Assembly (NCBI GenBank): GCA_910584745.1
Contig: CAJUDG010000003.1
Span: 186,001-250,000 of the forward strand
DNA from: an uncultured Eubacteriales bacterium
GTDB taxonomy: Bacteria > Bacillota > Clostridia > Oscillospirales > Acutalibacteraceae
Reading direction: 5' to 3'
DNA length: 64,000 nucleotides
Under the pieces are notes generated by a model. The model worked only from the letters and a program-made list of their open reading frames with translations. It made no database searches and was not told the origin of the DNA. A program made the position numbers and the translations under genes. Positions 52,769 through 61,649 of this stretch are shown in pieces (position 1 is the stretch's first letter; each line of letters begins with the position of its first letter).

Positions 52769-54679
52769 ATGTTTAGTTTCAGCATAAAACAGCTTTTAAG
52801 GCAGCCGGGCAAGGCGATACTTTTCTTCCTGCTGATGGCGGCAAGCACCGCGCTGGTGGTCACTGGGGCCGTGCTGACCATTGAGAACAACAAGCGCCTG
52901 CGGATAGTGGAGGAGACCTACTCCACCATAGGCTATGTGGAGCAGCTGCCCATAAGCTCCGAGAGCACTGTGGCGCCAAATCCCTGCTTCGGCACGGACC
53001 GGGTGACCACCACCGACTACGGCGAGTTTATCCACCCGGAGGACCTGGATTTTCCCGGGGCGGACTACGTCATGAAGCCGGAGCATAGGCCCTATTATAT
53101 CTTCTATGAGCCCAACTTCAAGGATTTCGGCGTGGACGGTTATAACCACGTGCTGGAGTTCACGCCGCTGAAGTCCGTGGGCCCGGAGGATGGGGCCGTG
53201 GAGGTGGAGATAACAAAGGTGCTGTTCAGCACGGATGATGATTCGGATTTCAGTTCCGCTGTCACTACGCCCCGGGTCGCCCTCCATGAGGGGGAGCACA
53301 TCACCGTGTGTCAGTGCCGGGACACCACCCGCTATCCCATGGAGGCGGGGGAGAGGTACGTGGCGGCGCTGTATCTCTATAGCTGGTGCGACATACATGG
53401 GGCCAACGAATACGCGGTGTCAGGCCGCCCCTATTCCGGCCTGACAGACCGGGAGGGCAATTATATCGGTAAAGAGAGCTTCCCGGACGAGATAGACTGG
53501 GGCAAGGATTCCCCACGGTACGCCCAGATAGCCCATGTAACCGGCGATGACTTCTATGAGAAGGGGAACATCGGCTATAACTATCTGCAATGGGCGAAGA
53601 ACGTGGAGGAGAGCAACAATAACTTTGCCGCCGTGGCCACCAACGCCCTGGAGCTGCTGCCAAGCTGGCACGAGGGGAAGATAACCCTCAGAGAAGGCAG
53701 GGAGATAACTCCGGAGGAGTTTGAGTCCGGGGCTCCGGTCTGCATGATATCCAAGGAGTTTGCGGGCAGGAACGGCTTGAAGGTAGGGGACAAGGTCAAT
53801 ATGCCCTTCCTCTACGCGTCGTACTGGGATACCAGCACTATTGGCGGCCAATCTGCCGGCGCCAGCAAGCTGGGCGCGGACGGCGAGTTCCTCACGCCCT
53901 TCTTCGAGCAGGAGTATGAGATAGTAGGCCTCACCGAGTGCAGCACCCGTTATGAGATAGAGGCGGGGCCAGACGTGTTCATTATCCCCGCAAATTCCGT
54001 CACCGTAGGCCATGAGGACAGGATAGCCTACTGCCAGCCTATTACCCGCTATACGTGCTCCTTCCAGATACCCAACGGCTCCATCCAGAAATTTGACAAG
54101 GCCTTGAAAGAGAACTTCCCCGATGCGGAGAGGCTGAGCGTCACCTATGACGATCGGGGCTATTCGGAGATAAAGAAGTCCCTTGATAACTCCCGTGCCA
54201 TGGCGCTTTTACTGCTGCTTGCGGGCATCATGGCGGCGCTGTCCATAGTGGCGCTGCTCCTCTACTTCTTTGTGGTGAAGGAGAAAAAGCGCACCGCCGT
54301 GGAGCGCAGCCTTGGCATGACCAAGCGCCAGTGCCGGGTATCGCTCTTGTCGGCGCTGATGATACTGACGGTGCTCTCGGCCTCGATAGGGAGCATATGC
54401 GGCACACTTGCTCTTGACAGAATGCACGAGCCCCAGGTGGTGGCAAAGACCGCCCAGGAGCGGGACAGCATGTACGCCTATGATACCCGCTACAGCACCT
54501 GGGCCGCCGGCCGGGAGTTGGCGGAGAAGGCGGAGATAAATGTGGACATGCCTGTGTACGTCCATTATGCCGTGCCGCTTTGCCTTAGCGTGCTGGTGCT
54601 GGTCTTTGCGCTGCTGCTTATGGCGGTAAGCTTTAAAACGGATCCGATCTATCTCTTGAGCATTAGGGAGAAAGAATAG
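52769..54679 (+). CDS. FtsX-like ABC permease, second subunit
   Basis: A 636-residue protein of the same topology: N-terminal helix (about 14-36), a large extracytoplasmic region (about 40-475) and three C-terminal helices (ALLLLLAGIMAALSIVALLL, the segment after RRQ-like KRQCRVS, and the last before KTDPIYLLSIREKE). AGGAGG precedes the ATG. The operon ends with a strong terminator. Confidence 0.82.
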   Translation: MFSFSIKQLLRQPGKAILFFLLMAASTALVVTGAVLTIENNKRLRIVEETYSTIGYVEQLPISSESTVAPNPCFGTDRVTTTDYGEFIHPEDLDFPGADYVMKPEHRPYYIFYEPNFKDFGVDGYNHVLEFTPLKSVGPEDGAVEVEITKVLFSTDDDSDFSSAVTTPRVALHEGEHITVCQCRDTTRYPMEAGERYVAALYLYSWCDIHGANEYAVSGRPYSGLTDREGNYIGKESFPDEIDWGKDSPRYAQIAHVTGDDFYEKGNIGYNYLQWAKNVEESNNNFAAVATNALELLPSWHEGKITLREGREITPEEFESGAPVCMISKEFAGRNGLKVGDKVNMPFLYASYWDTSTIGGQSAGASKLGADGEFLTPFFEQEYEIVGLTECSTRYEIEAGPDVFIIPANSVTVGHEDRIAYCQPITRYTCSFQIPNGSIQKFDKALKENFPDAERLSVTYDDRGYSEIKKSLDNSRAMALLLLLAGIMAALSIVALLLYFFVVKEKKRTAVERSLGMTKRQCRVSLLSALMILTVLSASIGSICGTLALDRMHEPQVVAKTAQERDSMYAYDTRYSTWAAGRELAEKAEINVDMPVYVHYAVPLCLSVLVLVFALLLMAVSFKTDPIYLLSIREKE

Positions 54680-54698
54680 GAAGAAATGCGCGAATTAT

Positions 54699-54745
54699 AA
54701 AGCTGCCACGTTCTTTGTAAAATGAGCGTGGCAGCTTTCCATTTG
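54699..54745 (+). terminator. Terminator of the ABC/FtsX operon
   Basis: AAAGCTGCCACG and CGTGGCAGCTTT form a perfect 12-bp stem with a 16-base loop, followed by a T-containing tract. Confidence 0.8.
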
Positions 54746-54820
54746 CGCCGTCAAAATCAGGGAAGGATGTATCTTCCATCAACGATCAAGCCTGATCTGT
54801 AGGGATTTTTCGGGTTTCTC

Positions 54821-54848
54821 TTGACATTTCTCATAAATACGTTATAGT
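54821..54848 (+). promoter_or_regulatory. Promoter of the corrinoid gene cluster
   Basis: TTGACA, a 16-base spacer and TATAGT, 61 bases before the corrinoid protein start. Confidence 0.65.
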
Positions 54849-54909
54849 AGATAAGTAAGGGGCGCTTTGGGAGCGTTTCTGAAAATTATAAACATAGGCA
54901 GGAGAAGAT

Positions 54910-55545
54910 ATGAGCATTTTAATTGATATTTCGGAGAATCTGCAAAAGGGCAGGGCAAAGGCCGTGAAACAGCTGGTACAGCAGGCTATAGACGAGGGCA
55001 TACCTGCCGGTCAGATACTGGATGAGGGACTGCTTAGCGGCATGAGCGTTATCGGCGAGAAGTTCAAGAACAACGAGGTGTTCGTGCCGGAGGTTTTGGT
55101 GGCCGCCAGGGCCATGAACATGGGCGCCCAGCTGCTAAAGCCCCTGCTTGCCGAGGAGGGGGTAAAGTCCGCCGGCAGGGTGTGCATAGGCACGGTAAAA
55201 GGAGACCTGCACGATATCGGCAAGAACCTGGTGAAGATGATGATGGAGGGCAAGGGCCTTGAGGTCATCGACCTGGGCACAGACGTGGCTCCAGAGACAT
55301 TTGTGGAGACCGCCAAGAACGAGAACTGCCAGATAATTTGCTGTTCGGCCCTGCTGACTACCACCATGGGCGTTATGGAGGAGGTAGTTCAAAAAGCGGT
55401 GGAAGCGGGCATTCGGGACAAGGTGAAAATAATGGTGGGCGGCGCGCCGGTCACGGAGTCCTTTGCAAAGAAGATAGGCGCGGACAAGTATACCCCTGAC
55501 GCTGCCAGCGCCGCCGACTGCGCGGTCGAGCTGTGCAGGGTCTGA
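54910..55545 (+). CDS. Methyltransferase cognate corrinoid protein
   Basis: A 211-residue B12-binding carrier of the MtaC/MttC/MtbC family. The N-terminal helical cap domain (about 1-85) is followed by the cobalamin Rossmann domain with the cobalt-ligating motif D99-L-H101-D-I-G104, then CSALLTTTM and GGAPVT. His101 would replace the lower base (base-off/His-on). It accepts a methyl group from a substrate-specific methyltransferase and passes it on. It leads a cluster with a URO-D methyltransferase and a reactivator. Confidence 0.93.
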   Translation: MSILIDISENLQKGRAKAVKQLVQQAIDEGIPAGQILDEGLLSGMSVIGEKFKNNEVFVPEVLVAARAMNMGAQLLKPLLAEEGVKSAGRVCIGTVKGDLHDIGKNLVKMMMEGKGLEVIDLGTDVAPETFVETAKNENCQIICCSALLTTTMGVMEEVVQKAVEAGIRDKVKIMVGGAPVTESFAKKIGADKYTPDAASAADCAVELCRV

Positions 55546-55561
55546 ATAGACGGAGGGACCT

Positions 55562-56572
55562 ATGGAGCGAAACATGAGACTTTGGCTTGAGGACCTGCTC
55601 AAGGCCACGGTAAAAAAGGCTATGCCCATCCTGTCCTTCCCGGCCATACAGCCAATGGGCGTCACGGTGAGAGAGCTCATTTCAGACAGCGAGCTTCAGG
55701 CGCGTGCCATGGAGTTGATCGCCAGGCGAACGGATGCAGCGGCCAGCGTCAGCCTGATGGATCTTTCCGTAGAGGCAGAGTGCTTTGGCGCCACGGTCCG
55801 GGTGACCGAAGGAGAAGTGCCCACTGTGGCGGGCAGCACTGTCTCCACTGAGGAGGAAGCCGCGGCTTTAGAGATACCGCAGGTGGGTTCCTGCCGCACA
55901 GGGCTGTACATAGACGCAATAAGAAAGGCTGTCGGACGCATCACGGACCGTCCTGTGTTCGCTGGAGTTATCGGGCCATTCTCACTGGCGGCGCGTCTCT
56001 TGGACGTGACTGAGATAATGATAGACTGCTATGATGAGCCGGACATGGTGCATACCGTACTTGATAAGGCGGCTGGGTTTCTGATAGAGTATTGCAAAGC
56101 CTATAAAGCGGCCGGTGCCAACGGCGTTATGATGGCCGAGCCCGTTACAGGTCTGCTGTCACCTTCATTGGCTGGGGAGTTTTCAGCGCCATTTGTAAAG
56201 CGTATAGTGGAGGCGGTTCAGGACGATTCATTCATTGTGATATACCATAACTGCGGTGGAAATGTTATTTCCATGATGGATTCCATTCTGGACACCGGCA
56301 GCGCAGCGTATCACTTCGGCAACGCCATCCATATGCCGGATGCGCTGGCAAAGATTCCTGGCGACACTGTGGTAATGGGAAATGTGGACCCGGCGGGGGA
56401 GCTTTTCGGCGGCACTCCCGGGTCTGTGCGCGCGGCTACCTTGAACGTGATGGAGAGCTGCCGGGGGCATAACAATTTCGTGGTATCCTCCGGCTGCGAT
56501 ATTCCGCCCCTGACTTCGTGGGATAATATAGATGCCTTTTTCGGGGCGGTGGAGGAGTTTTACGCCCAGTAG
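55562..56572 (+). CDS. URO-D-family methyltransferase (MtaA/CmuA-like)
   Basis: A 336-residue member of the uroporphyrinogen decarboxylase superfamily. It carries the zinc site of MtaA-type methylcobamide methyltransferases: H229-x-C231 in YHNCGG and C312 in SSGCDIPP. True HemE enzymes lack these. It therefore most probably moves a methyl group to or from the corrinoid protein encoded 16 bases upstream. Coenzyme M is not expected in Clostridia, so the acceptor or donor differs from methanogen MtaA. Confidence 0.85.
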   Translation: MERNMRLWLEDLLKATVKKAMPILSFPAIQPMGVTVRELISDSELQARAMELIARRTDAAASVSLMDLSVEAECFGATVRVTEGEVPTVAGSTVSTEEEAAALEIPQVGSCRTGLYIDAIRKAVGRITDRPVFAGVIGPFSLAARLLDVTEIMIDCYDEPDMVHTVLDKAAGFLIEYCKAYKAAGANGVMMAEPVTGLLSPSLAGEFSAPFVKRIVEAVQDDSFIVIYHNCGGNVISMMDSILDTGSAAYHFGNAIHMPDALAKIPGDTVVMGNVDPAGELFGGTPGSVRAATLNVMESCRGHNNFVVSSGCDIPPLTSWDNIDAFFGAVEEFYAQ

Positions 56573-56582
56573 GAGGGGCTCT

Positions 56583-58073
56583 ATGGAATACGCAGCAGTA
56601 CAAGTGAACGGAAAATCTCTGGAGGTCCCTGTAGGAAGCCTATTGAGCGGTATTCTGCCGCGGGGCTCTGCTGAGACTCCCTGCGGCGGTCATGGCAGCT
56701 GTGGAAAATGCCGGGTCACAGCCCATGGGATGTTAAGCGGGCCATCACCGGAGGAACTTGTGCACCTTACGCCCCGGGAGCTGGCAGCGGGAGTGCGTCT
56801 GGCTTGCTGTACCCGGATAAAAGGGGCCTGCACTGTGACAGTTGGAAATGCCGGACAGAGTAATATACAAATGGACGAGGATATGCCGGGGTTTGAGATG
56901 AATCCGGATTTTACCCGCTATGGGGCGGCGGTGGATGTGGGTACGACCACCCTTGCCGCCTGTTTATACAGAGCGGACGGCTTAAGGGTAGCCCAGGCAG
57001 GAGGACCTAACCCTCAGCAGAAATGGGGCGCGGACGTTATCTCCCGGGTCGGGTCTGCATTAAAGGGTGAGGGCAGGGCCTTGGCCCTTTCAGTCAGAGA
57101 GGGGATAGGGGAGCTCCTGCACCGAATGGCCTATGAGGCGGAGATAGAGCCTGGATGGATAGACCGGGTGGTGATAACCGGTAATACGGCTATGCTGTAC
57201 CTGTTGACCGAAACAGACCCGGAATGTCTCGCCCACGCCCCGTTTACTGCCGAAAGACTCTTCGGCGAAGAGCTGTCGGCCGCCATACTCGGCTTACCCT
57301 GCGCCACGGTATATCTGTCTCGGTGCGTTTCCGCCTTTGTGGGCGGCGATATGACCACAGCCCTGCTGTACAGCGGAATGTGCAATGGCACGGGGACCCG
57401 TATGCTGGCGGATATCGGCACAAACGGTGAGACTGCTCTATGGCACGGCGGGAGGTTGCTCTGCTGCTCTACTGCCGCTGGCCCTGCCTTCGAGGGGGCA
57501 GGGCTCTCAATGGGAATGTCCGGCAAAACCGGCGCTGTGGACCATGTCCACTTAAAGGACGACAGCATTTTTTTCCATGTATTGGGAGATGGGGCACCTA
57601 TAGGCATATGCGGCAGCGGAGTAGTGGATGCGCTGGCCTGCCTGCTCAAACTGGATAAACTTGACGAGAGCGGCTTTTTAGAAAATGACCCGGCCATGAT
57701 AGCGCCGCCGGTTTCTCTTACCCAAAAGGACATACGCATGGTCCAGCTGGCAAAAAGCGCTGTCTCTGCCGGAATACGCACCCTCATGCACCGGGAGGGC
57801 ATCATTTGCCGGGAGGTTGAGGAGCTGGCAGTGGCCGGAGGCTTTGGCAGCTATCTGAATGTTCAGAATGCCGGGAGGATAGGGCTTCTACCTATGGAGC
57901 TGATTCCAAAGGTGAGAGTTCTTGGCAATGCGGCTTTGGGCGGAGCGTCAATGATTCTTCTGAACCGGGACATGCGGGTCCGCAGCGAAAGTTTAGCGGC
58001 ACAGGCCGAGACGGTAGATCTGTCCGTAGACGATCATTTTATGGAGGCCTATACAGAGGGAATGCTGTTTTAG
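56583..58073 (+). CDS. RACo-like corrinoid activation protein ([2Fe-2S] plus ASKHA, DUF4445 family)
   Basis: A 496-residue ATP-dependent reductive activator that returns Co(II) corrinoid to Co(I). The N-terminal ferredoxin domain (1-90) has C34, C40, C43 (PCGGHGSCGKC) and C75 or C76 (RLACC) for a [2Fe-2S] cluster. The C-terminal ASKHA part has AVDVGTTTLAACLY, GNTAM, ADIGTNGE and GICGSGVVDALACLL. It is shorter than characterised RACo proteins (about 600 residues), probably in the linker. ATG 56583 has AGGAGG upstream; the longer frame overlaps the previous gene. Confidence 0.9.
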   Translation: MEYAAVQVNGKSLEVPVGSLLSGILPRGSAETPCGGHGSCGKCRVTAHGMLSGPSPEELVHLTPRELAAGVRLACCTRIKGACTVTVGNAGQSNIQMDEDMPGFEMNPDFTRYGAAVDVGTTTLAACLYRADGLRVAQAGGPNPQQKWGADVISRVGSALKGEGRALALSVREGIGELLHRMAYEAEIEPGWIDRVVITGNTAMLYLLTETDPECLAHAPFTAERLFGEELSAAILGLPCATVYLSRCVSAFVGGDMTTALLYSGMCNGTGTRMLADIGTNGETALWHGGRLLCCSTAAGPAFEGAGLSMGMSGKTGAVDHVHLKDDSIFFHVLGDGAPIGICGSGVVDALACLLKLDKLDESGFLENDPAMIAPPVSLTQKDIRMVQLAKSAVSAGIRTLMHREGIICREVEELAVAGGFGSYLNVQNAGRIGLLPMELIPKVRVLGNAALGGASMILLNRDMRVRSESLAAQAETVDLSVDDHFMEAYTEGMLF

Positions 58074-58091
58074 TAAAATAGGTTTTTTAGG

Positions 58092-58125
58092 AAGGAGGGC
58101 GGCACTGTAAGCCGCCGTGACGATG
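58092..58125 (+). promoter_or_regulatory. Ribosome-binding site separated from the start codon by a hairpin
   Basis: AAGGAG (58092-58097) is followed at once by GGCGGC-ACTGTAA-GCCGCC (58098-58116), a perfect 6-bp GC stem with a 7-base loop, and then GTG-ACG-ATG-ATG. In linear distance AAGGAG is 25 bases from ATG 58123; folded, the gap shrinks to about 6. Confidence 0.5.
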
Positions 58126-59379
58126 ATGGATATATTTGGGAAAGATTTAGAGATACTCCGGGACTTGGTAAAACAGCAGAAGGAACTTGCGCTGAGCCCC
58201 GAAATGTGCCATCTGAGGGAGGAGTGGCAGGCCCACGGTTCCTTTGAACCGGGCAGCCGTCCCATGGTCACTATAGAGCTTGGCACCTTTGCGGGGGACA
58301 TAATACCAGGCTTTATGGAGTGTCAGGGAGAGGAGGCCAGGCAGCTTGAGTGGGAACTGCGCGGGCGCATGGTGAACCATACCCTCTTTGGGGACGACTC
58401 GGTGATACCGGCATATCTGCCTGTGACTATACCTACATCCTTCGTGCCCTTCGGCCTGCCGGTAACAGCCGAGCACGCTCTGGATGCCCAGGGGGAGGGC
58501 CTCGGGCACCATTTCAACGCGCAGATCTCCGACCTTGAGGAGGATTTCCACAAGCTGGGGGAATCTGTTTACAGCGTGTACCCTGATAGGGCCAGAAAGC
58601 GGCAGGCCGAGCTTGGGGAGTTGTTCGGCGATATACTGCCTGCCCGGATTGTAGGCCATTCCCTTTACTTTTGTCCCACCCAGGATATTGTCCACATCAT
58701 GAGCATGGAAGATATGTTCTTCGCCATGTATGATTACCCGAAGCTCTTTCACAGGATGATGGACATGCTTACTGATGATTATGTAAAGTTTATGGACATG
58801 ATGGAGAGGGAAAACATTTTTCTCCCCACCACAGCGGAGGAGCATCTGGCCCAGGGCAGCTACTGCTTTACGGATGAGCTTCCAGCGAAATCTCAAGTGC
58901 CGCTTGCAACCCATGACGTCTGGGGGTATATGGACTCCCAGGAGAGCGCGGGCATTTCGCCGGAGATGTATGAGGAGTTTGTGTTCCCATATTATGAGAA
59001 GGTTTCAAAGAGATTCGGGCTCTACTCCTACGGCTGCTGTGAAGCGGTGGATCCATTCTGGGACAAGTGTCTGTCCCAAGCAAAGAATCTCAGAAAGCTC
59101 TCAATCTCGCCCTGGTGCAACGAGGAAAAAATGGGGGAGATACTAAGTGACAGAAGAATAGTCTATCTGCGCAAGCCCAGCCCCAATTTCCTTGGCGTCG
59201 GCGGCGAGTTGGAGGAGGACGCGGTGCGTGAGCACTTCCTGAGAACGGCCAAGGCCGCATCAGGGTGCAAGCTGGAGATTGCCCAGAGGGACGTGTACCA
59301 CATCAATAACACCTCGGACAAGGTAAAGCGGTATGTGCAGCTTATCCGCGAGACTCTGGAAAACAACTGGAAGCCGTAA
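58123..59379 (+). CDS. URO-D-superfamily protein, divergent (second)
   Basis: A 418-residue protein with URO-D-like features (FGLPVTAEHALDAQGEGLGH, YDYPKLFHRMMDMLTDDYVK, and the C-terminal IRETLENNW). The zinc-site HxC is replaced by YGCCE near residue 310, and a Cys remains in AASGCKLEIAQRD. Similar proteins lie beside corrinoid carriers in Clostridia and are thought to be substrate-specific methyltransferases. Start: ATG 58123 or 58126, reached across the hairpin described separately; GTG 58117 is the longest option. Confidence 0.75.
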   Translation: MMDIFGKDLEILRDLVKQQKELALSPEMCHLREEWQAHGSFEPGSRPMVTIELGTFAGDIIPGFMECQGEEARQLEWELRGRMVNHTLFGDDSVIPAYLPVTIPTSFVPFGLPVTAEHALDAQGEGLGHHFNAQISDLEEDFHKLGESVYSVYPDRARKRQAELGELFGDILPARIVGHSLYFCPTQDIVHIMSMEDMFFAMYDYPKLFHRMMDMLTDDYVKFMDMMERENIFLPTTAEEHLAQGSYCFTDELPAKSQVPLATHDVWGYMDSQESAGISPEMYEEFVFPYYEKVSKRFGLYSYGCCEAVDPFWDKCLSQAKNLRKLSISPWCNEEKMGEILSDRRIVYLRKPSPNFLGVGGELEEDAVREHFLRTAKAASGCKLEIAQRDVYHINNTSDKVKRYVQLIRETLENNWKP

Positions 59380-59427
59380 AAAAATAAGACCCATTCGTCA
59401 TCTATACTGGTGAATGGGTCTCATTTT
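59380..59427. terminator. Bidirectional terminator between two URO-D genes
   Basis: AGACCCATTC and GAATGGGTCT form a perfect 10-bp stem, flanked by an A run on the left and CATTTTTT on the right. Confidence 0.85.
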
Positions 59428-60486
59428 TTAGTATCTGCCAACCTCTTTGACGGTTTCGATAATGCTGTGCATATTCTCAAGGCTGACGGAGTTGGGGATG
59501 GAGTGGTCAGAGGCGAAGATGTAGCCTCCGTTCTCCTTCAGCACAGGGACGGTATCGCGTATAGCCTGGGTGATAGCCTCCTTATCGTCCCAGAGCACAG
59601 CATTTATGCCGCCGTGGAGCACCAGCCGGTCTCCGTACTGTTTCTTCAGCCCGAACACGTCCATACCTGCCTTTATCTCGATGGGATTCAAAGCGTCAAT
59701 ACCTGTTTCCAGGATATCGGAAATCAGGGGCATGATGTCCCCGCAAGAGTGGAGCCGTGCGTAAATGCCCTTGCTATGGGCCCAGTCAACGGCCCGCTTG
59801 TGGTACTTTTGGAGCAGTTCCCGGTACATGGCGTTGGAGAAGAAGGTCGTGCCCTTATAGCCCATATCATCTGGCCAAGTGATGGAGTCGAAGCGATAGC
59901 CAGCATCCCATATCATGTCGAAGTGGGCTATGCACCGGTCCAGATAGGTCTCGAACATATCCATTACCCACTTCGGTTCCTCAATCATCGCTATAAGCAG
60001 GGTTTCAGTTCCGGCCATCCAGGAGTGGGTAACGTCAAAGCCAAACCAGAAACCGGCCTCTATCCAGTCGCCGTTCTGTACCCACCTGCCATAGTTCTCC
60101 TCGAGGTACTTCCAGTCGATACGATCCCGGCTCACGGTCATACGCTCCTTCGCCGCCTGCCAGGCCTCCGGTGTGGTCACCTTGAAGTCCAGGAATTCCG
60201 GTGTGGAGTCCAGCTCCTTGAACTCCTTAAGGGTAACGCCCCAACCGGTGGTGCGGATGATGTACCGCTCGGTCTCCTCCAGCACCTTCTCCTCGAAGCG
60301 TGGAGTTATGTCAATGCCAATGGATTGGACCTTGTCCACATCAAAATATTCCCGCCAGTCGGCGCCCTTGGGCATACCCTCCCGTTCCCACCGGACTATA
60401 GTACCGGCCCAGGGACTGTCAAAAACCGGCACACGGTCGGCTTCTTTATGCTGAAAAATCCTCTCAAAACGCTCCTTGGTAGTCAT
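59428..60486 (-). CDS. URO-D-superfamily protein (third)
   Basis: A 352-residue uroporphyrinogen decarboxylase-superfamily protein opening MTTKERFERIFQHKEADRVP. It has LHSCGDIMPLI (HxC-like) near residue 245 and FASDHSIPNSVS near the C-terminus, where MtaA-type enzymes have a zinc-ligand Cys. AAAGGAG lies 8 bases before ATG 60486; a longer frame to 60591 lacks a start signal. It is convergent with the corrinoid cluster. Many such genes in gut Clostridia lie beside glycoside or methyl-transfer loci; the reaction here is unknown. Confidence 0.8.
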   Translation of the reverse strand: MTTKERFERIFQHKEADRVPVFDSPWAGTIVRWEREGMPKGADWREYFDVDKVQSIGIDITPRFEEKVLEETERYIIRTTGWGVTLKEFKELDSTPEFLDFKVTTPEAWQAAKERMTVSRDRIDWKYLEENYGRWVQNGDWIEAGFWFGFDVTHSWMAGTETLLIAMIEEPKWVMDMFETYLDRCIAHFDMIWDAGYRFDSITWPDDMGYKGTTFFSNAMYRELLQKYHKRAVDWAHSKGIYARLHSCGDIMPLISDILETGIDALNPIEIKAGMDVFGLKKQYGDRLVLHGGINAVLWDDKEAITQAIRDTVPVLKENGGYIFASDHSIPNSVSLENMHSIIETVKEVGRY

Positions 60487-60587
60487 GAGGTCTCCTTTCG
60501 CAATCAAATGTTTTTTGACAGAGCCGCCCACGGCGCTGCCATTTGCATGTTTATCCCCTGTATCATAAAGCTTCGCAGGGGAATTTT

Positions 60588-61649
60588 TCATATTATTATC
60601 CAGTACCTCCGCAGCCCATCCGCCACGTTCTCCAGCCTGCCGCCGCAGTCCTCTATAGTGTGGGCAGAGGCGGGGTTGTCATCGTCGCAGCAAACCAAAG
60701 CTTTATCCAACACCATCTCTTTGGCTTTCTCAATGCCAAGCCCCAGCATATACGGCGCGAATCCGTTGCCCCTCTGGCTGGGACGTATGCCGTAACCGAT
60801 ATTGCCGCCGCCGTTCATCAACCTTTCAGTCAGGTAGTGGCGCAGGTCCAGCGCGCCTGCCGGGCCTGTATGGGGGCTTGTGAGGATGTACAGCGTGGCC
60901 CTGGCAGAGGTGGGCTTTGGCACAAAATAGCGCCAGGCGATGTTCCGCTCAAGCCACCGCTCGAAGTTTAGTCCCATTGGGTCCAGGCCGTAGGGGGTGA
61001 CGTCGTTATCCACGTCGATAAACTCCTTTTGCATGGCCTCAAGCTCATGGCGGTCAATATTTTCCGGAAGTTCCATGGTAAACCCGGCCTCCTTTGCCCG
61101 CATGGCCCAGTATTCCCAGGCGCGCATGGAGTAGCAGCACAGGTCGCGCTCCTCGCCGTTATATATCACGCTGCCGGAGCGCAGGGTACCCTCGTATGTG
61201 AAGCCGGACTTCTCTATCACCCGGCGGGAGCGCTGGTTTATGGTATAGTGAGTGACAGTCAGCAGCCGCAGTTTCAGCACCCGGAAGGCGTAGTCTATGG
61301 CGGCGCGGACCGCTTCCGTCATAAGGCCCCGGCCCCAGTAGTCTTTGCCCAGCACATACCCAAGGCTCCGGCACCCCTCAACATTTGGACGGCTGCCGTC
61401 CGGCTCAATGCCGATGGAGCCGATTACCTTGCCCGTAGCCTTGTCCTCCAAAGCAAGTTTAATGTCATTTTTGTCGGTGTTATTTACCCATCTCTCGAGT
61501 ATTTCCCGAGAATCCTCTATGCTTCCATGGGGCTTCCAACCGGCCCAGGGGCCCACGTCCGGGTCCTTCGCGTAGTTATAGAAGTCTTGCAGATCATCCA
61601 TGCGCCAGGTGCGCAGCTTTAAGCGCCCTGTTTCAAGTAATACATTCAC
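60588..61649 (-). CDS. Tandem GNAT-domain acetyltransferase
   Basis: A 353-residue protein with two GNAT units. The N-terminal one (about 1-180) is RimJ/RimL-like (LETGRLKLRTWRMDDLQDFY, LGKDYWGRGLMTEAVRAAID, NQRSRRVIEKSGF). The C-terminal one (about 195-353) resembles predicted acetyltransferases of COG3981 (LRHYLTERLMNGGGNIGYGI, RPSQRGNGFAPYML, DNPASAHTIEDCGG). It starts with GTG 61649, overlapping the cupin stop (GTGA). A frameshift-free fusion of two enzymes is directly seen; the substrates are unknown. Confidence 0.83.
   Translation of the reverse strand: MNVLLETGRLKLRTWRMDDLQDFYNYAKDPDVGPWAGWKPHGSIEDSREILERWVNNTDKNDIKLALEDKATGKVIGSIGIEPDGSRPNVEGCRSLGYVLGKDYWGRGLMTEAVRAAIDYAFRVLKLRLLTVTHYTINQRSRRVIEKSGFTYEGTLRSGSVIYNGEERDLCCYSMRAWEYWAMRAKEAGFTMELPENIDRHELEAMQKEFIDVDNDVTPYGLDPMGLNFERWLERNIAWRYFVPKPTSARATLYILTSPHTGPAGALDLRHYLTERLMNGGGNIGYGIRPSQRGNGFAPYMLGLGIEKAKEMVLDKALVCCDDDNPASAHTIEDCGGRLENVADGLRRYWIII

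Noticed and set aside
50240..54679. Beta-lactam resistance (BlaI/BlaR) locus
   Set aside because: Only a BlaI-type repressor is present; there is no BlaR sensor protease and no beta-lactamase or PBP gene nearby.
55562..60486. Haem biosynthesis uroporphyrinogen decarboxylases (hemE)
   Set aside because: The neighbours are a corrinoid carrier and its activator, the first protein has the MtaA-type zinc site, and no other haem genes are present.
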